From positions 1 through 32,451 of the forward strand of contig CANNMD010000009.1 of the NCBI GenBank assembly GCA_947505655.1: a DNA stretch of 32,451 nt. The letters are read 5' to 3'. Below the pieces are notes generated by a model that did no database searches, was not told the origin of the DNA, and was given only the letters and a program-made list of their open reading frames with translations. The translations under genes were made by a program, and so were the position numbers. Positions 22,863 to 30,847 of this stretch are shown piece by piece (positions within the stretch are counted from its first letter, which is position 1; each line of letters begins with the position of its first letter). Origin of the DNA: Acidimicrobiaceae bacterium. Its GTDB lineage: Bacteria > Actinomycetota > Acidimicrobiia > Acidimicrobiales > Ilumatobacteraceae.

Positions 22863-23684
22863 ATGTTTCCGGTACCCAACAGCTTGTCGCCAAGCCGCGT
22901 GCAGTCGTTCCTCTCGTGCCCAATGGCCTTTCGCTTTGCCAGCATCGAGAAACTGCCCGAGCCACCCAGCGTGCACACCACCCGCGGCTCGCTGGTGCAC
23001 CGCGCCCTCGAGCTGTTGTTCATGCTCGAGCCATCAGCTCGCACCAACGCAGCCGCCCAGCTGTCGCTCGATACCGCGTTCGCCGAATACCAAACCAACG
23101 CTGAGTACACCGAGCTCGGCCTCACCGAAGCGCAGTCACGTGTGTTCTTCGGCGAGTCGAGCTCGTTGGTCGATGCGTACTTCGCGATCGAAGATCCAAC
23201 CAGCATTCGCGAGATTGGCCTCGAGCTCCGCCTCGAGGCCGCAGTAGGCGGACTCACGTTGCGCGGCATCATCGATCGCCTCGAGCTCGATGCCGACGGC
23301 GAACTCGTTGTCACCGACTACAAAACAGGTCGGGCACCCAGCGCCAAATACGAACAGAGCTCGCTCAGTGGCGTGCACTTCTATTCGTTCTTGTGCCACG
23401 CCGTGCTTGGTCGTCGGCCATCAAAGATCCGCCTGATGTATCTCAAGAGCGGCGACATCATCGAGCTCGCACCCACCGAGCAATCGGTGCGCGCCGTGGT
23501 CACCCGCACCACAGCCGTGTGGAAAGCAGTCGAGAAGGCCTGCCTCAAGAACGACTTCCAGCCACGCACCAGTGGCCTGTGCAATAGCTGCACCTTCAAG
23601 ACCTGGTGTCCCGCATTCGGCGGCGATCCCTCGAAAGCGGCCGCAGAAATTCCGCGACCGCTCGCTACCGTTGCGGCTTCATGA
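22863..23684 (+). CDS. RecB-like PD-(D/E)XK exonuclease with Fe-S cysteines
   Basis: A 273-residue stand-alone nuclease-domain protein. It opens SPSRVQSFLSCPMAFRF (Cys19), then RGSLVHRALELLF with the His46 motif, and later ELVVTDYKTGRAPS with the catalytic Asp and Lys (about 153 and 155). The C-terminus has CNSCTFKTWC (cysteines about 240, 243, 249). One N-terminal plus three C-terminal cysteines is the [4Fe-4S] pattern of Cas4/AddB-like RecB-family nucleases. It processes DNA ends in repair; no helicase partner or CRISPR locus is nearby. It ends 13 bp before the PAP2 gene. Confidence 0.9.
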   Translation: MFPVPNSLSPSRVQSFLSCPMAFRFASIEKLPEPPSVHTTRGSLVHRALELLFMLEPSARTNAAAQLSLDTAFAEYQTNAEYTELGLTEAQSRVFFGESSSLVDAYFAIEDPTSIREIGLELRLEAAVGGLTLRGIIDRLELDADGELVVTDYKTGRAPSAKYEQSSLSGVHFYSFLCHAVLGRRPSKIRLMYLKSGDIIELAPTEQSVRAVVTRTTAVWKAVEKACLKNDFQPRTSGLCNSCTFKTWCPAFGGDPSKAAAEIPRPLATVAAS

Positions 23685-23697
23685 CTCGAATCGCTCG

Positions 23698-24276
23698 ATG
23701 AGCACGCCCGAATCAGGCCAGACCGTGAACACCGATCAGCATTTCGGTGCCACGGTTGCGCGCCTCGATCAATGGGCCGACCATCAGCTCGAGAAGCTCC
23801 GCGGCAACCCCATCGCCGATGCGTTGTTCACCACCGCTAGCCACGTGGGCGACTTCAGCGTGTTGTGGCACATCATCGGTATTGCCCGCGGCGTCACCAA
23901 CCAACAACGCTCTCGTCAGACCCTTGTGCTGTCGTCGGTGCTGGGCATCGAGAGCCTCATCGTGAACCAAGGCGTGAAGCGCCTCTTTCGCCGGGTTCGA
24001 CCAACGGTGGCCGGCGACGACCGATTCGATGTGCGTCAACCCTCTACGAGCAGCTTCCCCAGCGGGCACGCCTCGTCAGCATTCACGGCAGCCACGTTGC
24101 TCGTTGCGTGGGATGGCCGCCGCACTGCCCCGATGTGGTTTGGTCTGGCGTGCATCGTGGGCCTCAGCCGGGCCTACGTGCGTATCCATCACGTCAGCGA
24201 TGTGGTGGGCGGGGCCCTCTTGGGCCTCACGCTTGGCGCTATCGCCAAGCGAGTTGTGCGCAAGATCTTGGGCTAG
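23698..24276 (+). CDS. PAP2 superfamily phosphatase
   Basis: A 192-residue protein with the three PAP2 motifs: Lys94-x6-Arg101-Pro102 (KRLFRRVRP), PSGH at 121-124 in SSFPSGHASSAF, and SR-x5-H-x3-D at 157-168 (SRAYVRIHHVSD). Hydrophobic segments around 51-63, 76-90, 126-138, 145-156 and 168-181 suggest membrane spans. PAP2 enzymes dephosphorylate phosphatidate, polyprenyl or other lipid phosphates. The start at 23698 is preceded by a 6-codon mini-frame (ATG 23681) whose TGA overlaps this ATG. It could feed lipid synthesis by the following WS/DGAT. Confidence 0.87.
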   Translation: MSTPESGQTVNTDQHFGATVARLDQWADHQLEKLRGNPIADALFTTASHVGDFSVLWHIIGIARGVTNQQRSRQTLVLSSVLGIESLIVNQGVKRLFRRVRPTVAGDDRFDVRQPSTSSFPSGHASSAFTAATLLVAWDGRRTAPMWFGLACIVGLSRAYVRIHHVSDVVGGALLGLTLGAIAKRVVRKILG

Positions 24277-24324
24277 GTCCAGCAACGCCCTTGGGCGCCG
24301 GGTAGCGCCGACCCACAAACGGCG

Positions 24325-24330
24325 TAGCCT
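24325..24330 (+). promoter_or_regulatory. Leaderless -10 element (TAGCCT) for the WS/DGAT gene
   Basis: TAGCCT ends 8 nt before the ATG at 24339, favouring that ATG over the TTG at 24333. Confidence 0.5.
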
Positions 24331-24338
24331 CGTTGGCT

Positions 24339-25724
24339 ATGGCCGACTCGCCCACCTTCGACAACAAGATGTCTGATGCCGAAGGCCTGATGTGGCGGAT
24401 GGAGAAAGACCCGCACCTGTCGTCCACGTTTGCCAACGTGACCATCCTCGACAAGCGGCCCGACATGGACCGCATCATGCGCACCATGGAGCGCGCCACT
24501 CACGTGGTGCCCCGTCTCCGCCAGCGTGTACAACCCGCACCTGCCAACCTCACGGCACCGATGTGGGTCGACGATGCCAACTTCGACCTGAAGTACCACG
24601 TTCGCCACATTGCGCTGCCCAAGCCCGGCAACCTTCGCCAGCTGCTCGACCTTGCCAGCATCATCACCGCCGACCCGTTCGACCGGACCCGCCCGCTGTG
24701 GCAATTCACCGTGGTCGAAGGCCTGCGCGGCGGCAAGTGCGCGCTCATTCAAAAGCTGCATCACACCATCACCGATGGCGAAGGCGGCGTGAAGCTCAGT
24801 CTTGAATTTCTGGACTTTGCTGCCGACACGCCCGAGCGCCCACCGCACAACGCCGACGACATCGCCGCAGCCCGCGAGCAGTCGCAGCCCAGCAGCAGCG
24901 AAACCCTGCGCGATCTCGTGGCCGGCAGCTTGCGCATGCCGCTTGGTCTGCTGCGTCAGGTGCGCGACTTGCTCGCCGACCCCACTCAGTTGCCCGAGGC
25001 CGGCACTGCAGCCGCAGACACCATCCGCGGCATTATCAGCCAGCTCAGCGATCTCGAGCAGGCCCGCTCGCCGCTGTGGACTCAGCGTTCGCTGCGCCGC
25101 CAGATCGAGGTGTTGCAAGCCCCCTACGCCGAGACACGAGCGGTTGCAGCCAAGCTCGGCGGAAAGCTCAATACAGCGTTTCTTACCGTGGCCGCCGAGG
25201 CCTCAAGTCGCTATCACATTGCACTCGGGGCACCCGTCGACACGCTTCGCGCCTCGATGGCCATCAGCACCCGCGGCGAATCGTCAGGGGCCAACGCGTT
25301 CTCGCTCGCCCGCATTGAGGTCCCCACGGCAGCGATGTCGGTAGCCGAACGATTCATTGCAATCAACGAAGCATCACAAGCTGCCCGTGACAGTGCAGCG
25401 CCGGCGTCACTCGAGACTCTGGCGGCTGTGGCCTCGACCCTGCCCACCTCGCTGGTCACCCGGTTAGCTCGCACTCAGGCACACACCATCGACTTCGCCA
25501 CAAGCAATGTTCGTGGCGCTCCCGTGGCGTTGTTCATGGGCGGCGCACAGGTGTTACAGAACTATCCGGTGGGACCACTTGGCGGGGTGGCGTTCAATCT
25601 CACCCTGTTGAGCTACATGGGCAGCCTCGACATGGGCGCGAACATTGACACTGCAGCGGTTGCTGATCCGGCATTACTGCACCGATGTCTGGTCGGCGCA
25701 TTCAAAGACCTGCTGGCTATCTAG
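24339..25724 (+). CDS. Wax ester synthase/diacylglycerol acyltransferase (WS/DGAT)
   Basis: A 461-residue acyltransferase. The catalytic motif HHxxxDG is HHTITDG at 141-147. RTRPLWQFTVVEGL just before it matches the family PLW segment. The C-terminal WS/DGAT domain has SNVRGAPVALFMGGAQVLQNYPVGPLGGVAFNLTLLSYMGSLDMG, near the usual ND/VSNVPG-type region. It esterifies acyl-CoA to diacylglycerol or fatty alcohol, making storage lipid at the membrane. It follows a PAP2 phosphatase, which could provide diacylglycerol, though it has its own promoter. It ends 26 bp before a convergent small gene. Confidence 0.92.
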   Translation: MADSPTFDNKMSDAEGLMWRMEKDPHLSSTFANVTILDKRPDMDRIMRTMERATHVVPRLRQRVQPAPANLTAPMWVDDANFDLKYHVRHIALPKPGNLRQLLDLASIITADPFDRTRPLWQFTVVEGLRGGKCALIQKLHHTITDGEGGVKLSLEFLDFAADTPERPPHNADDIAAAREQSQPSSSETLRDLVAGSLRMPLGLLRQVRDLLADPTQLPEAGTAAADTIRGIISQLSDLEQARSPLWTQRSLRRQIEVLQAPYAETRAVAAKLGGKLNTAFLTVAAEASSRYHIALGAPVDTLRASMAISTRGESSGANAFSLARIEVPTAAMSVAERFIAINEASQAARDSAAPASLETLAAVASTLPTSLVTRLARTQAHTIDFATSNVRGAPVALFMGGAQVLQNYPVGPLGGVAFNLTLLSYMGSLDMGANIDTAAVADPALLHRCLVGAFKDLLAI

Positions 25725-25741
25725 CGCCCAACGCGTGGGCG
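25725..25741. terminator. Short hairpin in the convergent gap after WS/DGAT
   Basis: CGCCCA / TGGGCG stem of 6 bp with loop ACGCG, starting directly after the WS/DGAT stop. It could serve both convergent genes. There is no T-run. Confidence 0.35.
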
Positions 25742-25750
25742 AGACGAGGC

Positions 25751-25915
25751 TCAGGCAGGTGCGGTGGTTGCTGGATGCGTGAGCAAGGTGCGCACATCGA
25801 GCAACAGGTCGGCGACTTCGCCGGTTGACACGAGCTCGCGACGCAGCATTTCTGCCAGCGCTTTGTCGATAACCGCCAAGGCGTCGGCAATCACTGCCTC
25901 GTTCGAATCGGTCAT
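25751..25915 (-). CDS. Small hypothetical protein
   Basis: A 54-residue acidic, probably all-helical protein (MTDSNEAVIADALAVIDKALAEMLRRELVSTGEVADLLLDVRTLL) with no recognised family. The frame extends to 25963, but GAGGGGAG ahead of the ATG at 25915 favours the shorter form. It is convergent with WS/DGAT. No signal peptide, no membrane span. Moderately confident it is coding, because of the strong ribosome site. Confidence 0.55.
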   Translation of the reverse strand: MTDSNEAVIADALAVIDKALAEMLRRELVSTGEVADLLLDVRTLLTHPATTAPA

Positions 25916-26086
25916 CGGCTGCTCCCCTCGTTTGGACTCAATCTTCATTGACTCACTGCTCACGACGTCACCGTAACTCGGTAACGCTTACTGCCGGTGC
26001 ATGGTATCTCTCAAGCTTCAGATTCGCGGTCGTGACATTCGTCCGCATCTCCCAATCCGATCACACCGCATCGCCATGCCGAGGCC

Positions 26087-26092
26087 TACCAT
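26087..26092 (+). promoter_or_regulatory. Leaderless -10 element (TACCAT) for the SDR gene
   Basis: TACCAT ends 7 nt before the ATG at 26100, which supports that start over the upstream frame extension to 26001. The rest of the 184-bp gap before it shows no other clear signal. Confidence 0.45.
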
Positions 26093-26099
26093 CTCGATA

Positions 26100-26906
26100 A
26101 TGGATCTCTCTGGCAAGCATGTAGTTGTAACGGGCTCAGCAAACGGAATCGGCAAGGCGCTCGCCGAACGGTTCCACGCTGCGGGTGCGCGCGTGGTCGT
26201 CGCCGACCTCGATGGTGCTGGCGCCCAGCAGGTTTCGCAAGCGCTCAACGCCCTCCGCGCCGGCTCAAGCATTGGCGTCGCCGCCGACGTGTCAAGCGAA
26301 CAAGGCAACGTGCAACTGATCAACGATGCAGTCGCTGCGTTCGGACCCATCGACTTGTTCTGGGCCAACGCTGGCGTGGGCATCGGCACCGACCTCAGCA
26401 CCACCGAAGACGTGTGGGACGCAGCGTTCAACATCAACGTGCATGCCCATCGGTGGGCTGCCAAGCACCTGTTGCCCGGTTGGCTCGAGCGCGGCCACGG
26501 CTACTTCTGCTCCACAGCCTCGGCCGCCGGGTTGCTGTCGCAGATCGGCTCGGCGCCATACAGCCTTACGAAGCACGCCGCTGTCGCCTTCGCCGAATGG
26601 ATGAGCCTTACCTACGGAGACCAAGGTCTGCGCGTGAGTTGCCTGTGTCCGCAGGGCGTGAACACCAACATGCTGCGCCAAGGCGATGAGCCAGGCGTGG
26701 GCGGCTCAAGCAGTGTGGTGCGATCGGCCGGCGTGGTGCTTGAGCCTGCCGAGGTTGCCGAGGCTGCGCTCGCCGTCATCGAAGCCGAGACCTTTCTCGT
26801 CGCTCCGCACCCAGAGGTGCTCACCTACTGGTCGCGCAAAGTCGCCGACTACGACCGTTGGTTGGCCGGCATGCGCAAGCTGCAGGCCCGCATCGTTGGC
26901 GGTTAG
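26100..26906 (+). CDS. SDR family oxidoreductase
   Basis: A 268-residue short-chain dehydrogenase. TGSANGIG at 11-18 binds NAD(P). ANAG is at 89-92, Ser about 141, and Tyr154-x3-Lys158 (YSLTK). The Asp36-containing VVADLDG after strand 2 suggests NAD preference. The C-terminal part (CLCPQGVNTNMLRQGDEPG, FLVAPHPEVLTYWSRKVADYDRWLAGMRKLQ) is common in actinobacterial SDRs of unknown substrate. It is followed after 3 bp by a small gene, so probably in an operon with it. Confidence 0.9.
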   Translation: MDLSGKHVVVTGSANGIGKALAERFHAAGARVVVADLDGAGAQQVSQALNALRAGSSIGVAADVSSEQGNVQLINDAVAAFGPIDLFWANAGVGIGTDLSTTEDVWDAAFNINVHAHRWAAKHLLPGWLERGHGYFCSTASAAGLLSQIGSAPYSLTKHAAVAFAEWMSLTYGDQGLRVSCLCPQGVNTNMLRQGDEPGVGGSSSVVRSAGVVLEPAEVAEAALAVIEAETFLVAPHPEVLTYWSRKVADYDRWLAGMRKLQARIVGG

Positions 26907-26909
26907 TCG

Positions 26910-27194
26910 TTGGTCGAAGCAGTCGTGCTCGAAAAGATTGGCCTGAAAGCTGGCGAAGCCGTGCGGTTCCGTCGCGGCGAAACCGGACGATGGGTGCAAG
27001 GCCGCGTGGCACGGGTCAACCCCGACGGCAGCATCACATTGCACGACATCGATGGCGCAGCGCGTTCGTTGCGTCCCGATCGGCTCGAGGTGCGCCGCCC
27101 CGGATCACGCGGGCGGCTGTCGTGGCAGAACATCGAGAATGTCGCGATCACGTGGGAACAACTCAGCCTGTGGCCCATCGAAAGCGGCTTGTAA
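26910..27194 (+). CDS. Small conserved-looking basic protein
   Basis: A 94-residue protein with no recognised family. The core KAGEAVRFRRGETGRWVQGRVARVNPDGSITLHDIDGAARSLRPDRLEVRRPG looks like a small SH3-like/Tudor-like beta barrel. A Trp-containing tail (GRLSWQNIENVAITWEQLSLW) follows. It starts at TTG 26910, 3 bp after the SDR stop, or at GTG 26925; no ribosome site is obvious, so coupling to the SDR is likely. The regular domain pattern argues that it is coding. Confidence 0.6.
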   Translation: MVEAVVLEKIGLKAGEAVRFRRGETGRWVQGRVARVNPDGSITLHDIDGAARSLRPDRLEVRRPGSRGRLSWQNIENVAITWEQLSLWPIESGL

Positions 27195-27241
27195 TTCTGC
27201 CGCTGCCAGCGGCCACTGCGGATCGCTGAGCGCTTTGCGCT

Positions 27242-27247
27242 TAGGGT
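27242..27247 (+). promoter_or_regulatory. Leaderless -10 element (TAGGGT) for the DUF7064-like gene
   Basis: TAGGGT ends 7 nt before the ATG at 27255. A GAGG lies only three bases before the ATG, too close for a normal ribosome site. Confidence 0.45.
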
Positions 27248-27254
27248 GAGGCGC

Positions 27255-28280
27255 ATGGCAATACGTCTTGATCCTTCCGACGAATACATGCACGAACTCG
27301 GCCCTGAGTCGAACTTCAACGAGAGCATGTACATCAACTGTTTCGACCCAACCCACCAGGTGGGCGGCTGGTTCCGCATCGGTAACCGCGCCAACGAGGG
27401 CTACGCCGAGATGACCGTATGCATCTACTTGCCCGACGGCAAGGTGGGCTTTATGTTCAAGCGCCCCACCATCACGAACAACGATGCGTTCAACGCCGGT
27501 GGCCTCACCTGGACCATGGTGAAGCCGTTCGAAGAACTGCGCATCGATTACAGCGGCAAGGTTGTCGTGCTCGACGACCCACTGCAGATGGCCAACCCCA
27601 AAGAGGCCTTCACCAACAATCCATACGCCGAATGCGAAGTGCACATCACCTTCACCGGCAAAGGTAAGCCCTCGATGTTTGGCGGCGAACCCGATCAGCC
27701 GCACGAGACGCCTGGCGAAGAGTTCGCGAAGGGCCACTACGAGCAACTCGTCGAAGCGCACGGCACCATTCGCGTTGGCGATCAAGAATTCGACATTGCC
27801 GGCTGTGGTCTGCGCGACCACTCGTGGGGCCCTCGCTACTGGCAGGCACCGTGGTACTACCGCTGGCTCACTGCCAACTTCGGACCCGACCTTGGGTTCA
27901 TGGCTAGCCGCGTCGCCAAGAAAGACGGCCCTGGCACCCGCGGTGGTTTCGTGTGGGACAACGGCCAGATGCACTACTGCGATCATTTCGAGCTCACCAC
28001 CGAGTTCGAAGGCGACGACACGTATCACCAACGCATCTCGGGTCTACTCAAGTCGTCACGCAGCGAACGCGAATGGAAATTCACCGGCGAGGTCATGGAC
28101 CTCATCCCGTTGCGTAACCGTCGCCAGGACCCAGACGGCAATTGGTTGGTCACTCGCATCAGCGAGGGCATGACCCGCTGGACCATGGCTTCAGGCGAGC
28201 ACGATGGCGCCGTGGGCTACGGCTTGTCCGAGTACCTCGACCAGATCATCGACAACAAGCCCGTGGGCTTCAACGAATAG
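27255..28280 (+). CDS. DUF7064/CrtC-like lipocalin-fold protein
   Basis: A 341-residue protein. An early segment NESMYINCFDPTHQVGGWFRIGNRANEGYAEMTV and the central RDHSWGPRYW (187-196) match proteins annotated as DUF7064/DUF7065 or hydroxyneurosporene-synthase-like. These are related to CrtC carotenoid hydratases and tocopherol cyclase and consist of two lipocalin-like beta barrels. Members act on or carry hydrophobic isoprenoid or acyl molecules; function here is not known. There is no signal peptide. It ends 17 bp before a convergent hydrolase gene. Confidence 0.75.
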   Translation: MAIRLDPSDEYMHELGPESNFNESMYINCFDPTHQVGGWFRIGNRANEGYAEMTVCIYLPDGKVGFMFKRPTITNNDAFNAGGLTWTMVKPFEELRIDYSGKVVVLDDPLQMANPKEAFTNNPYAECEVHITFTGKGKPSMFGGEPDQPHETPGEEFAKGHYEQLVEAHGTIRVGDQEFDIAGCGLRDHSWGPRYWQAPWYYRWLTANFGPDLGFMASRVAKKDGPGTRGGFVWDNGQMHYCDHFELTTEFEGDDTYHQRISGLLKSSRSEREWKFTGEVMDLIPLRNRRQDPDGNWLVTRISEGMTRWTMASGEHDGAVGYGLSEYLDQIIDNKPVGFNE

Positions 28281-28297
28281 ATCTGTGCGCCCGCCGG

Positions 28298-29104
28298 TCA
28301 GTGGGCGAGCAAGAACTCGATCACATCGGGGAACGCTGCGCGGTCCTGATAAAAGAACGCATGCCCGCCTTCGTATGCACGAAACTGCGCGCCCGAGATC
28401 TGCGCTGCAATCGCCTCACCGTTTGAGGCCGGGGCGATGCCGTCGTACAGCCCAGACGCCACCAACGTTGGGCACGTGATTACCGGCAACCGGTCGTACA
28501 CGTCGTGCACGCTGCGCGCCTGCAGTTGCAGCGTCTCGCCACGCAGCACTTCGGCTGGCTTCTCGCCGCCGCGCTGAGCCATCGCGTCGCTGAGCATCCG
28601 GTCGCCCGGATGAGCGTCGAACCAATCAGGCGTGAACCGCTGATCGAGGATGCGCAAACCGATCTCGGCGCGCTCGACCGGATCGAGGCTCGCCAACGTG
28701 TGCAACGGATACGACGATCCCCCGGCGCCACCCGGCGATGTGCAGATGAGGGCGAGACGCTCGAGGCGCTGCGGAAACGTGACCGCCAGCTCTTGCGCCA
28801 CCATGCCACCAAAGCTGACACCCACTACCGAATAGGTGTGCCAGCCGAGATGCTCGACAAGCGCCGCAGCATCGGCGGCGTATTGAGCCATTGTGTACGG
28901 CCCATCGGGAATGCTGGTGCGTCCGAGACCGCGCTGGTCGTGTGCCACGAGATCGAAGTGTTTGGCAAACAGGCTGAGCATCGGTTGGCTGGCGGCCAGG
29001 GTGGCACCCGAACCGTTGACGAACAACAACTTTGGCGCAGTGCCCTGACGATCGCCGTAGCGCTCGTAGTAGATGTCGATGTCGTTGAGATGAGCCACGG
29101 GCAT
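28298..29104 (-). CDS. Alpha/beta hydrolase
   Basis: A 268-residue alpha/beta-fold hydrolase. LLFVNGSGATLAASQPML is the oxyanion loop, VAHDQRGLGRTS the following loop, and GVSFGGMVAQELA the nucleophile elbow (Ser near residue 97). LVASGLYDGIAP carries the probable acid and EGGHAFFYQ the His. The layout resembles haloalkane dehalogenase/3-oxoadipate enol-lactonase-like enzymes; substrate unknown. ATG 29104 is preferred to the in-frame GTG at 29110. The gene is downstream of an MDMPI-family gene, 30 bp away, but has its own leaderless-type hexamer. Confidence 0.88.
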   Translation of the reverse strand: MPVAHLNDIDIYYERYGDRQGTAPKLLFVNGSGATLAASQPMLSLFAKHFDLVAHDQRGLGRTSIPDGPYTMAQYAADAAALVEHLGWHTYSVVGVSFGGMVAQELAVTFPQRLERLALICTSPGGAGGSSYPLHTLASLDPVERAEIGLRILDQRFTPDWFDAHPGDRMLSDAMAQRGGEKPAEVLRGETLQLQARSVHDVYDRLPVITCPTLVASGLYDGIAPASNGEAIAAQISGAQFRAYEGGHAFFYQDRAAFPDVIEFLLAH

Positions 29105-29112
29105 GAGCACGA

Positions 29113-29118
29113 ACCGTA
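29113..29118 (-). promoter_or_regulatory. Leaderless -10 element (TACGGT) for the alpha/beta hydrolase
   Basis: On the minus strand TACGGT ends 8 nt before the ATG at 29104, inside the 30-bp gap after the MDMPI-family gene. Confidence 0.45.
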
Positions 29119-29134
29119 CTCGCCGTGGGGCTTG

Positions 29135-29872
29135 CTAGGTGAGGTTGGCCGAAGCCACAAACCGAGCGCCGACCGCCGCATCGCCGATGACTTCGACGGC
29201 CTCAACCGGAATTCGGCGCCACAGTGCGAGCAACAAATCACTTGCGGGCCCACGAAGCGCGCAATCGCCTTTGGCGTGTTCGCGGGCAACGTCGAACGCA
29301 TCGCCGCTCGATGTAGTGATCGGACGAATGGTCCACTCGCCGGGCACGTCGGTGCAGTGAATATGAACCGAGCCAGCAACTGGCTCAGCGTCATCGGCGA
29401 TGTCGTTGACGAAGTGTTCTAAGAACTCGTCGATGCCGTCGCTGGCAAGCGTTGGCTCGATCGGGGCTGGCAGCCCGGCAGCCTGCTCGGCGTCCCAACG
29501 ATGTACGGCTGTCTCTTGCGCCATGCGACGGATCACGAAGCTCACATCGTGTTGGTCCGACCATGACCACACCTTGGTGGCGGGGTCGGCTGCAGACAAC
29601 ACAGCAAGAACCCTCGCCAGATACTTGTCGTATGCATCGAACAGTTCGTCGTTGCTCACGCGAGTGATGAGCGTGACCTCGTTCCACTCAACAGCACGAA
29701 GGTCAACAATCGATGCCCAGAAGTAATGCACCTCGGCGTGATGCCACACCAGATCTGCCATGAGCCAACCTGGACACGACGCAACGGGTGCGTCGAGACC
29801 GGCTGCGCGCGCCGCTGCGGCAAACGCAGCGCCATCACGACGTAGTGCAGCGAGGTAATCGGCCGTGTTCAC
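29135..29872 (-). CDS. Maleylpyruvate isomerase (MDMPI) family mycothiol-dependent-type protein
   Basis: A 245-residue protein of the DinB/MDMPI fold. The N-terminal metal-binding helix bundle has CPGWLMADLVWHHAEVHYFW (His about 44-49) and RRMAQETAVHRWDAEQAAG (Glu120, His124), giving the three metal ligands of the family. Family members use mycothiol, and a zinc ion, for isomerisation or thiol transfer, a hallmark of actinobacteria. The GTG at 29872 gives the expected MNTADYLAALRRDG start; the upstream frame extension overlaps the LLM gene. The gap to that gene is 13 bp, so co-transcription is likely. Confidence 0.83.
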   Translation of the reverse strand: MNTADYLAALRRDGAAFAAAARAAGLDAPVASCPGWLMADLVWHHAEVHYFWASIVDLRAVEWNEVTLITRVSNDELFDAYDKYLARVLAVLSAADPATKVWSWSDQHDVSFVIRRMAQETAVHRWDAEQAAGLPAPIEPTLASDGIDEFLEHFVNDIADDAEPVAGSVHIHCTDVPGEWTIRPITTSSGDAFDVAREHAKGDCALRGPASDLLLALWRRIPVEAVEVIGDAAVGARFVASANLT

Positions 29873-29885
29873 AACGCCAACCTGG

Positions 29886-30770
29886 TCACAGCGACGGCAG
29901 CGCCGAGGCCAACTCGCGCCACTCGGCCATTGGCAACCCAACTCCATCGGATGGCAGCACCTGCACACACACGTGGTCGGCGCCGGCATCGAGATGCGCC
30001 TGCACGCGAGCGACGATGGTCTCGAGCGACCCCCACACAACGATCGCGTCGACCAGTTTGTCGCTGCCACCGTTGAGCAGATCATCGTCGCCCCAGCCGA
30101 GGCGGCGAAGGTTGTTGGTGTAGTTCGGCAAGCCGAGGTAGGTGCTCATCGCACCGCGGGCAATTGCCCGAGCCTTGTCAGGGTCGGTCTCGAAGACTGC
30201 CATCTGCTCTGGCGCCAACAGCGCACCGGCGCCCATTGTTTCGCGAGCCAGGGCGGTGTGCTCGACCGGCACGAAATATGGGTGAGCGCCGAGTCCGCGT
30301 TCGGCGGCCAACTTCAACATCTTGGGGCCAAGGGCAGCAAGCACGCGCTGGGGCTGAGCCACTGGCGGCGCAGCGAAATACATGCCGCGATCCATCGCGT
30401 CGAGATAGGCGACCATCGTGCTGTATGGCTTGTCATACGAGTGACCGTGAATGCCTTCGACCATTGGCTGATGGCTGGTGCCAATTCCGAGCAAGAACCG
30501 ATCGGGGAATGCCTCGGTGAGTGTCTTCCATCCGGCCTGCATGGTCATGGCCGTGCGGGCATGCATGCTGGCGATACCCGTGCCAATGATGAGCGACTCG
30601 GTTGCCGACAACAGCAACGCCGAGTTCGCAAACGGTTCGCGGCCCACGGCTTCGGGTATCCACACCGTCTTGTAACCAAGCGATTCGATTTCGGCAACTG
30701 CCTCGCGCGCACGCGCCATCGGCTGCATGTCGAGTTGAAATGTCCATAAGCCCATACGTCCAAGATTCAT
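29886..30770 (-). CDS. LLM class F420-dependent oxidoreductase (TIGR03620/MSMEG_4141-like)
   Basis: A 294-residue LLM-fold protein. LGYKTVWIPEAVGREPFANSALLLSATESLIIGTGIASMHARTAMTM and FPDRFLLGIGTSHQPMVEGIHGHSYDKPYSTMVAYLDAMD are typical of the MSMEG_4141-like F420-dependent group. RVLAALGPKMLKLAAERGLGAHPYFVPVEHT follows. It probably binds F420; the substrate is unknown. It heads a unit with an MDMPI-family protein (13-bp gap), suggesting a thiol- and F420-dependent pathway. It starts from a leaderless-type promoter. Confidence 0.9.
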   Translation of the reverse strand: MNLGRMGLWTFQLDMQPMARAREAVAEIESLGYKTVWIPEAVGREPFANSALLLSATESLIIGTGIASMHARTAMTMQAGWKTLTEAFPDRFLLGIGTSHQPMVEGIHGHSYDKPYSTMVAYLDAMDRGMYFAAPPVAQPQRVLAALGPKMLKLAAERGLGAHPYFVPVEHTALARETMGAGALLAPEQMAVFETDPDKARAIARGAMSTYLGLPNYTNNLRRLGWGDDDLLNGGSDKLVDAIVVWGSLETIVARVQAHLDAGADHVCVQVLPSDGVGLPMAEWRELASALPSL

Positions 30771-30777
30771 GGTCTGC

Positions 30778-30783
30778 AGGCTA
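30778..30783 (-). promoter_or_regulatory. Leaderless -10 element (TAGCCT) for the LLM oxidoreductase
   Basis: On the minus strand TAGCCT ends 7 nt before the ATG at 30770. No Shine-Dalgarno is present. Confidence 0.5.
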
Positions 30784-30819
30784 GATGAGCGACCGTTTGA
30801 TACCTCAGCCGTGGCGGCC

Positions 30820-30847
30820 TCAGCCGTCGATCAGCCGTCGATCAGCC
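30820..30847. repeat. 11-bp tandem repeat at the NudC stop codon
   Basis: TCAGCCGTCGA occurs twice in tandem (30820-30830, 30831-30841), followed by a partial TCAGCC. The NudC stop is inside it, so a duplication has extended or repeated the C-terminal Ile-Asp-Gly-stop codons. Confidence 0.7.
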
